The notes beneath the pieces are model-generated. The model was not told where the DNA came from. It saw nothing but the letters and a program-made list of their open reading frames with translations, and searched no databases. A program made the position numbers and the translations under genes. From Rhodovibrionaceae bacterium (GTDB lineage Bacteria > Pseudomonadota > Alphaproteobacteria > Kiloniellales > DSM-21159): a stretch of DNA of 64,000 nucleotides. The stretch's first letter is position 1. Every line of letters begins with the position of its first letter. Where the stretch lies: NCBI GenBank assembly GCA_028279885.1, contig JANQMX010000054.1:62001-126000 (forward strand), in the 5' to 3' direction. Below are positions 38,734 to 47,567 of the stretch, one piece after another.

Positions 38734-41571
38734 CTATTCGGCAGCCTGCAAGGCCGTGACCGCATCGCTACAGCGGCCGCAGCAGCCCGGCGCCGCGGGA
38801 TGCTGCCCCACGTCCGGCAGCACCATCCAGCAGCGCTGGCATTTCTCGCCCTCGGCCAGCTTCGGCACAACCGCCACGCCTTCGACCTCTTCCAGGCGGA
38901 AGGCCTCCTCCGGGCCGGCGCCGGACAGCAGCGCGATGCCTGAGGTGATGCAAAGCTCAGCCATGTCGACGGACTGCACCGCGGCCAAGAGCGCCTCATC
39001 GGCAACGTGGACGGCCGGCGCGGCTTGCAGGGAGGCACCGATGCGCTTTTCCGCCCGCTCCTGCTCCAAAGCGCCCGTGACGACCCGGCGCACGCGACGG
39101 ATGCGGCTCCACTTCTCCGCCAGAGTTTCGTCCTGCCAGGCGGCCGGAACGTCGGGAAAGACGCGCAGGTGGACCGACTGCGGCGCCTTGCCGCGCGCCT
39201 GCCAGGCCTCTTCCGTGGTGAAGCAAAGAATAGGCGCCAGCCAGGCTGTCAGGTGGTCGAACAGCTGGTCGAGCACTGTGCGGCAAGCCCGCCGGCGCAG
39301 GCTGTCGGGCCGGTCGCAATAGAGGCTGTCCTTGCGCACATCGAAATAGAAGGCCGAGAGATCGACGGCACAGAAGTTGTGCAGCTGCTGATAAATGCTG
39401 TGGAAGTCGAAGTCGTGGCAGCCCTGGCGCACGACCTTGTCGAGCTGCCAAAGGCGATGCAGCACCCAGCGCTCCAGCTCGGGCATGTCCTCCGGTGCGA
39501 CCCGCTCGCTCTCCTGAAAGCCGGCGAGGTTGCCGAGCAGATAACGCAGCGTGTTGCGGAAGCGCCGGTAGGCGTCGCGCTGATAGCCGATGATGTGGGG
39601 ACCGATGCGCACGTCCTCGGCATAATCCGAGGCCACGACCCAGAGCCGCAGGATATCGGCGCCGTCCTGCTTGACGATGTCGGCCGGATCGACGCCATTG
39701 CCCAAGGACTTGGACATCTTGCGGCCCTCCTCGTCGAGGGCAAAGCCGTGGGTCAGCACCGCCTCGTAGGGCGGCCGCCCGCGGGTGCCGCAGGACTCGA
39801 GCAGCGAGCTGTGGAACCAGCCGCGATGCTGATCCGAGCCCTCGAGATAGAGCGAGGCCGGCCAGGCCAGCTCGGGCCGCTGCTCGAGCACGAAGGCGTG
39901 GGTCGAGCCGCTGTCGAACCAGACCTCCACCACATCCTGGATCTGCTCGTAGTCGTCGGCATCGTAGTCGTTGCCGAGCCAGCGCTGCGGCGGCGAGTTG
40001 AACCAGGCGTCGCCGCCCTCTTCCTCGAAGCCCGCCGCAACGCGCTCGATCACCGCCGGGTCGCGTAGGGGCTCGCCGGTCTCCTTGTGGACGAACAGCG
40101 GCAGGGGCACGCCCCAGAGGCGCTGACGGGAAATGCACCAGTCCGGCCGCTGCTCGATCATGCTGCGCAGCCGCGCCTGGCCGTCGGCCGGCACGAAACG
40201 CGTCGCCTCGATACCCGCGAGAGCCTTCTCCCGCAGACCGTTGGTCTCCATGGAGATGAACCACTGCGGCGTATTGCGGAAGATGAGCGGGGCTTTCGAG
40301 CGCCAGGAGTGCGGGTAGCTGTGGCGCAGGCTGCCCTTGGCGAGCAGACCGCCTGCACCGGCGATCGCCTTGATCACCGCGCCGTTGGCATCGCCCGGCT
40401 TGCCGTCCTGGGTGTAGACGCAGGTCCCCGCGAAAAGCGGCACATGCGGCAGGAAAATGCCGCTGCCGTCGATGGTCTGCGGGATCTCCAAACCATAGGC
40501 GCGACCGAGATTGAAGTCATCGGCGCCGTGGCCGGGCGCGATGTGCACAAAGCCGGTGCCCTGGTCCATGGTGACGAAGTCGCCGGGGAAGAGCGGCACG
40601 TCGTAGTCGTATCCCTGCCCTCGCAAGGGATGTGCCGTCACCGTCCCGGCCAGCTCGGCCCCCGTGAAGCGCGCGTCGACCGAGTGGCCGGCGATCTTGG
40701 CATCCGCCAAGACCTGATCGAGCAGCGCCGCGCCGACGACAAGGCGCTCGCCAACCTCGGCCCGGCTGCCTTCCGCCGTCTCGGTCACGGTGATCAGGAG
40801 GTAGTCTTCGTCCTCGCCGTAGGCGATCGCCCGGTTGCCCGGCATGGTCCAGGGAGTGGTCGTCCAGATGACGACGGAGGCATCCTTCAAGCCCGCCACC
40901 GGGCTCTCGAGCACCTTGAAGCGGACCCAGATGGTTGTCGACTTGTGCTCGTGATACTCGACCTCAGCATCGGCAAGCGCGGTCTTCTCGACCACCGACC
41001 AGAGCACCGGCCGGGCGCCGGCATAGAGCGAGCCGTTGAGCAGGAACTTGCCGATCTCCCGCACGATCTGCGCTTCGGCGGAATAATCCATGGTCGTATA
41101 GGGACGCTCCCAATCACCAACGACGCCGAGGCGCTTGAACTCAGTCGTCTGCACCCCGACCCACTTCTCGGCGAACTCACGGCACTCCCGGCGGAAGGCG
41201 AGGCGATCGACCTCATCCTTATCCAGGCCCTTGGCGCGGTAGCTCTCTTCGATCTTCCATTCGATGGGCAGGCCGTGGCAGTCCCAGCCCGGCACGTAGT
41301 GGGCATTCTTGCCCAGCATCTGCTGGGAGCGGTTGATGACATCCTTGAGCACCTTATTGAGGGCATGGCCCATGTGCAGGTGCCCGTTCGCATAAGGCGG
41401 ACCATCGTGCAGGATGAATTTCTCCTGCTCCGCCGACTGCGCGCGCAAGCGCCCGAAGAGGTCGAGCGACTCCCAGTTGGCCAGAATCTCCGGCTCTTTC
41501 TTCGCCAGGCCCCCGCGCATGGGGAAGTCGGTCTTCGGCAGGAAGATGGTGGATTTGTAATCGACGGTCAT
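38734..41571 (-). CDS. ileS: Isoleucyl-tRNA synthetase
   Basis: DGPPYANGHLHMGHALNKVLKD, KMSKSLGNGVDP, C-terminal Zn finger CQRCW..C..C. Confidence 0.98.
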   Translation of the reverse strand: MTVDYKSTIFLPKTDFPMRGGLAKKEPEILANWESLDLFGRLRAQSAEQEKFILHDGPPYANGHLHMGHALNKVLKDVINRSQQMLGKNAHYVPGWDCHGLPIEWKIEESYRAKGLDKDEVDRLAFRRECREFAEKWVGVQTTEFKRLGVVGDWERPYTTMDYSAEAQIVREIGKFLLNGSLYAGARPVLWSVVEKTALADAEVEYHEHKSTTIWVRFKVLESPVAGLKDASVVIWTTTPWTMPGNRAIAYGEDEDYLLITVTETAEGSRAEVGERLVVGAALLDQVLADAKIAGHSVDARFTGAELAGTVTAHPLRGQGYDYDVPLFPGDFVTMDQGTGFVHIAPGHGADDFNLGRAYGLEIPQTIDGSGIFLPHVPLFAGTCVYTQDGKPGDANGAVIKAIAGAGGLLAKGSLRHSYPHSWRSKAPLIFRNTPQWFISMETNGLREKALAGIEATRFVPADGQARLRSMIEQRPDWCISRQRLWGVPLPLFVHKETGEPLRDPAVIERVAAGFEEEGGDAWFNSPPQRWLGNDYDADDYEQIQDVVEVWFDSGSTHAFVLEQRPELAWPASLYLEGSDQHRGWFHSSLLESCGTRGRPPYEAVLTHGFALDEEGRKMSKSLGNGVDPADIVKQDGADILRLWVVASDYAEDVRIGPHIIGYQRDAYRRFRNTLRYLLGNLAGFQESERVAPEDMPELERWVLHRLWQLDKVVRQGCHDFDFHSIYQQLHNFCAVDLSAFYFDVRKDSLYCDRPDSLRRRACRTVLDQLFDHLTAWLAPILCFTTEEAWQARGKAPQSVHLRVFPDVPAAWQDETLAEKWSRIRRVRRVVTGALEQERAEKRIGASLQAAPAVHVADEALLAAVQSVDMAELCITSGIALLSGAGPEEAFRLEEVEGVAVVPKLAEGEKCQRCWMVLPDVGQHPAAPGCCGRCSDAVTALQAAE

Positions 41572-41692
41572 GGTCTGTTCTCTAGAGCGCTGTGCGGCCG
41601 GCGCGAGAGCCCCGCGCGGCGCCTGTGCATATCACCAATTTTAGGAGTTAGGCACGCTGGAATAAGTGCTGCCTGTCCTGCGAAACGACAAT

Positions 41693-41718
41693 CCCGGCTT
41701 TCCGCTCAGAAAGCCGGG
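41693..41718 (-). terminator. Hairpin terminator candidate downstream of the maoC-like gene
   Basis: CCCGGCTTTC-CGCTCA-GAAAGCCGGG perfect 10-bp stem; weak T-tract. Confidence 0.45.
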
Positions 41719-41809
41719 CCGATAATTCGCAGTTTCGCGTGGAGACCGTCGTTCAATCGCATTACTACGTGCATCGCGGCGGCAGAGCGCCGCGCGCCTT
41801 CGGAGTTCC

Positions 41810-42259
41810 CTATTCCGCCGCCTGCTGCTGCTTCTGACGGCTCATGACGATCAAGCGGGCCTGCCCCTCAACCACCACCTGGTCGCCGACACGGCAGATC
41901 GTTTCCAGGACGACGCGCTTCTTCTCCGTGTTGACCTCTTTGACGGTCGCGGTCGCCGTCACGGTGTCGCCGATCTTGACCGGCGCGGTGAAACGCATGT
42001 TCTGCTCGAGGTACACACAGCCTGGGCCCGGCAGCTTGGTGCCGAGGACCGCGGAAATCAGGCCGGCGGAGAGCATGCCATGGGCGATGCGGCCTTTGAA
42101 GATCGTCGCGTTGGCGTATTCTTCGTTAAGATGAACTGGATTGGTGTCACCGGTGACACCTGCGAACATGACGATGTCGGCTTCGGTCACGGTACGCGCC
42201 ATCGAAGCTTGCATACCGGGTTCAAGGTCTTCGATGTAATAACCGTGCAGCTCGTTCAT
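41810..42259 (-). CDS. MaoC-family (R)-specific enoyl-CoA hydratase-like protein
   Basis: FAGVTGDTNPVHLNEEYA...RIAHGMLSAGLISAVLGTKLPGPG. Confidence 0.92.
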   Translation of the reverse strand: MNELHGYYIEDLEPGMQASMARTVTEADIVMFAGVTGDTNPVHLNEEYANATIFKGRIAHGMLSAGLISAVLGTKLPGPGCVYLEQNMRFTAPVKIGDTVTATATVKEVNTEKKRVVLETICRVGDQVVVEGQARLIVMSRQKQQQAAE

Positions 42260-42379
42260 GACCCCAGTCCTTCGCTATAATGCGTTGCAAAAACGATACC
42301 GGGCCCGCGTTAAGCTGGCCCTAAGCGGGTGCTTTTGCAGCGCAGAATCGGTCGTGCTGCATTGCAGTATATTGGGATC

Positions 42380-42892
42380 ATGAGCATCGGCACAAGTCGC
42401 AAAGCGGCGTTACGGCACCGCTCAGGCTGTAAGGCTGCCCCCAGTCGCTTGCCTCGCCGCCAGGTTCTGGCCGCCTTGGCAGCGGCAACGCTGCTGTCTG
42501 CCTGCCAAACCACCCGCGGCAAGGCGGTTGCCCGCTTGGCGCTGCCGCTGGCGCCGCCGAAGCCGGGGCTGTCGGGCATCTACTTCTATCGCAAGGAAGG
42601 TACGCTGTTTCGCGCCGTCGAGCCCGAGGTGATCGTCAACGGCACCTCGGTCGGCATCAGCCGGCCCGGCGAAGCCTTCCTCCGCGATGCGCGGCCGGGA
42701 CGTTATCAGGTCTTCTCTACCGCGGAGCCGAACGAAGTGATCTACCTGGAGGCACGCGCCGAGCGTCTGTCCTTCGTCGAGATGGAGGTCGTGTTCACCG
42801 GCCTCGGCTGGCAGCTCTTGCCTGTCGAGCGCAGCCAGCGCGATGCGGCGGCGGCGATGGAGGGGCTGAGCCTGATCGTTCCCGGGACGTGA
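42380..42892 (+). CDS. DUF2846-like lipoprotein
   Basis: Lipobox LLSAC; GIYFYRKEGTLFRAVEPEVIVNGTSVG. Confidence 0.7.
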   Translation: MSIGTSRKAALRHRSGCKAAPSRLPRRQVLAALAAATLLSACQTTRGKAVARLALPLAPPKPGLSGIYFYRKEGTLFRAVEPEVIVNGTSVGISRPGEAFLRDARPGRYQVFSTAEPNEVIYLEARAERLSFVEMEVVFTGLGWQLLPVERSQRDAAAAMEGLSLIVPGT

Positions 42893-43154
42893 GCCCAGAG
42901 CCTAGCTGACTGGAACATTGACTTAAATGGAAGTTCTTTGGTGAACCGCGCAAAACGATCTGCTAACGTGCCCTGATCGTCATGTGGTCTCGGAGCGAGT
43001 TGGGCATCGTTACAACCCGGAGATCTAGCAGTGAGCGGCTGACAAGCGACGCTTGCCGGCGTGTTTGTTGCCGATGTTCCGGAGTTGGACTTTCCTCAAC
43101 GCCTGAGAGAAGATGGCGGTGCGGCGGTACGGGCAAGGGGCTGTTGCAAGAGTG

Positions 43155-43679
43155 ATGTCTGACTACATGCATGGTGACCACGACGCGCAGAGCGTCACGG
43201 CCTTGGTCAAGTGGTACAATCCGACCAAAGGGTTCGGTTTTGTTAGCCTGGAAGACGGCCAATCGGACGCCTTCCTCCACGTCAGCGTTCTGGAGCGCGC
43301 AGGTTACCAGGAGTTGCCGGAAGGCGCACGCCTGTCCTGTCAGGTCGTGCAGGGCCGCAGGGGTCTGCAAGTCTCCGAGATCGACTCGGTTGACCTGTCG
43401 ACCGCGACGGCACCGGCCGCCGGCCCAAGGCGTGGCCCCCCCGGTGGTGGTGACCGCCGCGGCCCACCGGCGGAGGAGATTGAGGGAACCGTCAAGTTCT
43501 TCAATCCCGAGAAGGGCTTCGGCTTCGTTGTGCCGGACAATGGCGGGCAAGACGTCTTCGTCTCGGCGCGCACATTGGAGCGGGCCGGCATCAACCATCT
43601 CGATCCCGACCAGCGCGTCCGAGTGTCGGTGCGCATGGGCGACAAGGGGCCGCTGGCAACCCGCGTCGAGTTGGAGTAG
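43155..43679 (+). CDS. Cold-shock protein with two CSDs
   Basis: VKWYNPTKGFGFVSLEDG and VKFFNPEKGFGFVVPDNGGQDVFV, linked by a GPRRGPPGGG linker. Confidence 0.93.
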   Translation: MSDYMHGDHDAQSVTALVKWYNPTKGFGFVSLEDGQSDAFLHVSVLERAGYQELPEGARLSCQVVQGRRGLQVSEIDSVDLSTATAPAAGPRRGPPGGGDRRGPPAEEIEGTVKFFNPEKGFGFVVPDNGGQDVFVSARTLERAGINHLDPDQRVRVSVRMGDKGPLATRVELE

Positions 43680-44126
43680 CTCCCGAGCCGAGCATGGCGG
43701 CGCTGACATCGCCGCACGGCTACGGGCCGAACCAACCTTCATGGCTATCGGCACCGAAGGCAAACCTGTTGAAGCTTTAGTATTGAAATTCGGGTCTTCG
43801 AGCCCAAGCCTTGGTTATGGGCTTTCTGCTGGCTGGCAAGCCGCCGCTCCTCGGAGCGCGCTTGGGACTCGAAGCTCGCGATCTTCCGGATGAGCTATTG
43901 TTCGCGTTGCGAAAGGGTGGAACGTTGCAAACTGCGCAGCCTGCTCAGCCGCCGTTTTAACTAACCATACCAACCTGCGCTTTGCGTCAAACTGACTTGC
44001 CGCACCATCAAATACAGCACTCTACAAACCATGCGGATATCTACCACCCCGCAACAAGTCTGCTCCAAAGCTACGTTGAAATACTGCAATATTTCTAGGC
44101 TAATAGCAAAACGCTTCCTTTTGACA

Positions 44127-45275
44127 CTAAAATAACTCGTACTTCTCTACAACTTCACGATTAGGATCGGTCAGCAAAAAAATCTCTGGATCAACAAATT
44201 TCACATCTGTTGTACCCGGAGGAATGTGAAAGCTGGTTACGCCGCCACTGCTATCCATTCGCACGACCTCTGCAGACCGTGCCATCCAAGCAGAATACGT
44301 GCCTCCTGACACTTTCAATGTGGCCCAGTTGAAGTTATAATAGTCGCTTACGCCCTCCTGCGAGAACTTCTTCGCAACTATAATTTCTCCAACCTCAAAA
44401 ACTACTCTTTTAAACACCTCAGGCACTCGAACTTGTTCGCCCCAAGCTCCTCGTTTGTATTCATGCTCAACATCATAATATTGCCTCTTATACAATGGGA
44501 ATATCATTAACTCAGCATCTTCTGTAGCAATCACCAAATCATCTTCATGCGCATCGACCGAAGTTGGCCTGCTTTCCAAGTCGTGGCTGAAGCTCAGTGA
44601 ATAGTCCACCACCCAACTCGGCTTGCGCCCCTCAGAAAACCTACTTTCTCCTGAAACAATAGGGAGAACATGTATCGCTCTACCCAATGTATCTGCCGCG
44701 AATATAGTCTCATCTTGAAAATCAAAATCCACAATTGGGCCCGATCCAGCAAACACTGTTTCTCGAAACTCAAGAGTTCGAGAATCAAAGGATCTTAACT
44801 TATTACTTGAAATATCATTAACTATAACAGAATCATGAACTACTATTGCTTTTGTTGGCGTGAAGCCGTTTGAAGAAACAATAGCTTCTTCTGCTATCAC
44901 GTCAAGGCTATCATCTAAAAGAACAATACGGCCCTGCGTCTCGTCAACTGTTGTCCCAAAGACATACAAACCATTTTCGCCATAGTGAAGCACCATTGGA
45001 GCAAAACCCAGATCTAAGCGGAAAATCTGTCGCTGCAGGCTGAAGTCAATTTGCACCAACTCAGCGGATAAAGAACAAGCAACGACCCAAATAGGGTCGC
45101 TGACTTCAGCAATATAGATCATACCGCAATCCGGTATACTTACAGAACCGGTGCGTATAAATTCAAGTTCGTCAGTGTACTCATCAATTGCATCTGCAGT
45201 CTTGCACTGCGCACTTGTGATTAAGATACCTGCTAACAGAGCCCAGTTCAATTGTTTTGACATACTTATCATCAC
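44127..45275 (-). CDS. Exported beta-propeller-like protein of the trypsin/Trypco2 operon
   Basis: N-terminal hydrophobic signal (LNWALLAGILITSAQC), repeating strand-rich segments, no recognised catalytic motif; overlaps upstream gene by 4 nt. Confidence 0.6.
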   Translation of the reverse strand: MMISMSKQLNWALLAGILITSAQCKTADAIDEYTDELEFIRTGSVSIPDCGMIYIAEVSDPIWVVACSLSAELVQIDFSLQRQIFRLDLGFAPMVLHYGENGLYVFGTTVDETQGRIVLLDDSLDVIAEEAIVSSNGFTPTKAIVVHDSVIVNDISSNKLRSFDSRTLEFRETVFAGSGPIVDFDFQDETIFAADTLGRAIHVLPIVSGESRFSEGRKPSWVVDYSLSFSHDLESRPTSVDAHEDDLVIATEDAELMIFPLYKRQYYDVEHEYKRGAWGEQVRVPEVFKRVVFEVGEIIVAKKFSQEGVSDYYNFNWATLKVSGGTYSAWMARSAEVVRMDSSGGVTSFHIPPGTTDVKFVDPEIFLLTDPNREVVEKYELF

Positions 45276-46525
45276 ATAGGTAGCCTGTGAATTTCTTGAA
45301 CATAAGTTCTCGGAGCTGCTGCCAGTTCATTGAACCAGACTTTGAATTCAACTTTCAGTGATGAAGCCATTTCAATCGACGGCTCCTCATTCATAGAGGT
45401 TGAACTCGCCTCCCGAATCGATTCTAATTTCTCTTGAAGATTGTCGTGAAGCTCATCCATTATGTCTTCAATAACAAGCGTCGGAGTGATTTCTCTCTCT
45501 TCAAACAAACGAGAATATCTCACGCCTAAGATCGTATGAGGTAACATGTTAGCGAGAGGGTGGTCCTCATTGATTGAAGTCACCAAAGGCGTAACTGTTA
45601 CACGGATTTTGCTGGGATAGAACTGACCCGGGAACCTCTCTCGCCATTTAATAATTAGGTCGCGCTGCAGTTGGCCTGAATCATCGTTAAAGTTTACTAT
45701 TGGCCGGTATTGTAGTTCGGCATAGATCCATAGTTCCGATTGGAGGCGGCGGATCGCCGCTTTGTATTGATCAGTTTCTTTTGACAGTCGCTCGACCTCT
45801 CGTTCAAGTGCAGAAAGCCTTGCGCTTTGACTCCAATACGAACTGTCTTGAAACGAAAGGTCCGCATTTACTGCGAGCTGACCAATTTCGGAAATCCGCA
45901 GTATCGTTCCACTTTGAAGGGTGTCATCTCGATTTAGTGAGATGCCCACAACTTTGTCATCAGCTAATACCGGCCCACCGCTGTACCCTTGAGGAATAAT
46001 ATCACTGATGTATACCACCTCTGGATGGCCCACATCACGCACAGAAGAATAGAACTCATTTGGAAAGTATTTTCTATCATTCTTGTACCGGAGCCCTCTT
46101 AGTTTCAATCTTCCGTCTACTGCTATATCTCCACCAATCTTGGGCGCTAAAATATTTGGCCTGTGGGAAGTTGCCTTTAAAAGGCAAATGTCTTTTTTCC
46201 TATCACAGTCTAATAATTTTAGAACAAAAATATTGCGCCGGCCTATTTCTTCCTCAATTGCTTTTCGACTAAGCTCTTGGGGTAGAATATAGTTATTTTC
46301 CTCACTTTTTGCGTAAACCAGTTTGTTTTTCTTGGATTCGTCACTTAAAACATGATTTGCTGTTATAGCAAACCCATCCCGGCTAATCCAGAAGCCCGTC
46401 CCATTAGCGACATATCGGTCCGTGTTGAGTGGGTTATTGTTTGACCAAATCTCGAATATCAAGACATCAGCCCGGGTTTGGTGAGCCAATAGAAAAAGTA
46501 TTATCGTACACAAAAGTAACTTCAT
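45272..46525 (-). CDS. Exported trypsin-like serine protease with C-terminal extension
   Basis: Signal peptide; GTGFWISRDGFAITANHVL (His), KKDICLLKA (Asp), QGYSGGPVLADDKVVGISLN (Ser); coiled-coil-like SALEREVERLSKETDQYKAAIRRLQSEL after the protease. Confidence 0.88.
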   Translation of the reverse strand: MKLLLCTIILFLLAHQTRADVLIFEIWSNNNPLNTDRYVANGTGFWISRDGFAITANHVLSDESKKNKLVYAKSEENNYILPQELSRKAIEEEIGRRNIFVLKLLDCDRKKDICLLKATSHRPNILAPKIGGDIAVDGRLKLRGLRYKNDRKYFPNEFYSSVRDVGHPEVVYISDIIPQGYSGGPVLADDKVVGISLNRDDTLQSGTILRISEIGQLAVNADLSFQDSSYWSQSARLSALEREVERLSKETDQYKAAIRRLQSELWIYAELQYRPIVNFNDDSGQLQRDLIIKWRERFPGQFYPSKIRVTVTPLVTSINEDHPLANMLPHTILGVRYSRLFEEREITPTLVIEDIMDELHDNLQEKLESIREASSTSMNEEPSIEMASSLKVEFKVWFNELAAAPRTYVQEIHRLPM

Positions 46526-47124
46526 GGTCTGGCGGCCGAAAAATAGAATGCAACTTTGCTTGTTACCTGTTCAGACGCATTTCCCCCAACGCTGAGAAAA
46601 AAGAACGAAACTCTGCCGGTGGTCGAGCGACTTAGAACAAAATCGACCTCATAGATAATTCTGCTAAGTGCCATAGACGGTGGTTTAGCAAGTGCCTCGC
46701 GAATTCCAGCTCTAATTGCATCCGTCGCCAGCTTAAGACCAAGCCTTTCTTGTGAACTTACGTCAGTATCTTGATCTGGAGTCAACGTGAATCCAAGCCG
46801 ACTTCCGGCGCCTAGTGACATAGATGAGCCTGCTTCCAACGCCGCTTGTGGGAAAATCGGAACTTCTACTTTCACGCCACCATTAGCTTGTCGACTGGTC
46901 CTCACTGCCAGTTCAACGTCAACAAACTCAATCTTAAGTCGAGGTTCTGCGGTGTCTAGCTGTGCCGCCTGGATCTCCGTCTTTATCGCTTCGATAACGC
47001 TGGCGACTGGGAGAAAGTCATCGGCTCGCTCTTGCGCCAGACAATTCCCGACGCTCAAGCAACCGACTACCAGAAAAACAAAAAAGCAATTCACTGAAGG
47101 ACCGTTGGGAGAGAGATTCCTCAT
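46522..47124 (-). CDS. Exported protein with Trypco2-like (trypsin-co-occurring) domain(s)
   Basis: Signal peptide; VIEAIKTEIQAAQ...PRLKIEFVDVELAVRTSRQANGGVKVEVPI...RLGFTLTP; operonic with a trypsin-like protease. Confidence 0.65.
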   Translation of the reverse strand: MRNLSPNGPSVNCFFVFLVVGCLSVGNCLAQERADDFLPVASVIEAIKTEIQAAQLDTAEPRLKIEFVDVELAVRTSRQANGGVKVEVPIFPQAALEAGSSMSLGAGSRLGFTLTPDQDTDVSSQERLGLKLATDAIRAGIREALAKPPSMALSRIIYEVDFVLSRSTTGRVSFFFLSVGGNASEQVTSKVAFYFSAARP

Positions 47125-47567
47125 GCCTATCCTCCCGGTGGAAAAACCTTTGGATGAATGCTGCCTTCAACAGCAACTTAAGTCCAGTGGGTTTAAGTGC
47201 AATCGAGAGTGTGGCTTGCTGTTTGGAGAGACCAACCGATTGACATCGGCATTGACTATACCGCCGAGTCCATTGGCAAGATCTCCCTCCGGCTCAACGC
47301 CCGCGAGAAGGTGACCGAACGAGAGGGGCCGGCGAACGTCCTCCGTGGGCAGAGCGTCAAAGGCCTTGTCTTTTGCTGGCGCCGGGTGCCGAAATCCGCT
47401 GCTCGACGGGAAGAGCACCTAGGGCATCCATCTAAGGCGAACGCTGACCTTCAACCCTGCACAGTGCGGGGAAATCGTCTGCACTGAACCGACCAACATG
47501 GAATCATCGAAAGCCTATGATCGAATGTTGTACGGTTGCGTATTGGCTTATGTATGCCAAGGCGTCG

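Noticed and set aside
47167-47487. Small ORFs on both strands between the Trypco2-like gene and the HlyD gene
   Set aside because: Overlap each other, no recognised domain, no convincing start context; possibly island-edge debris but not supportable.
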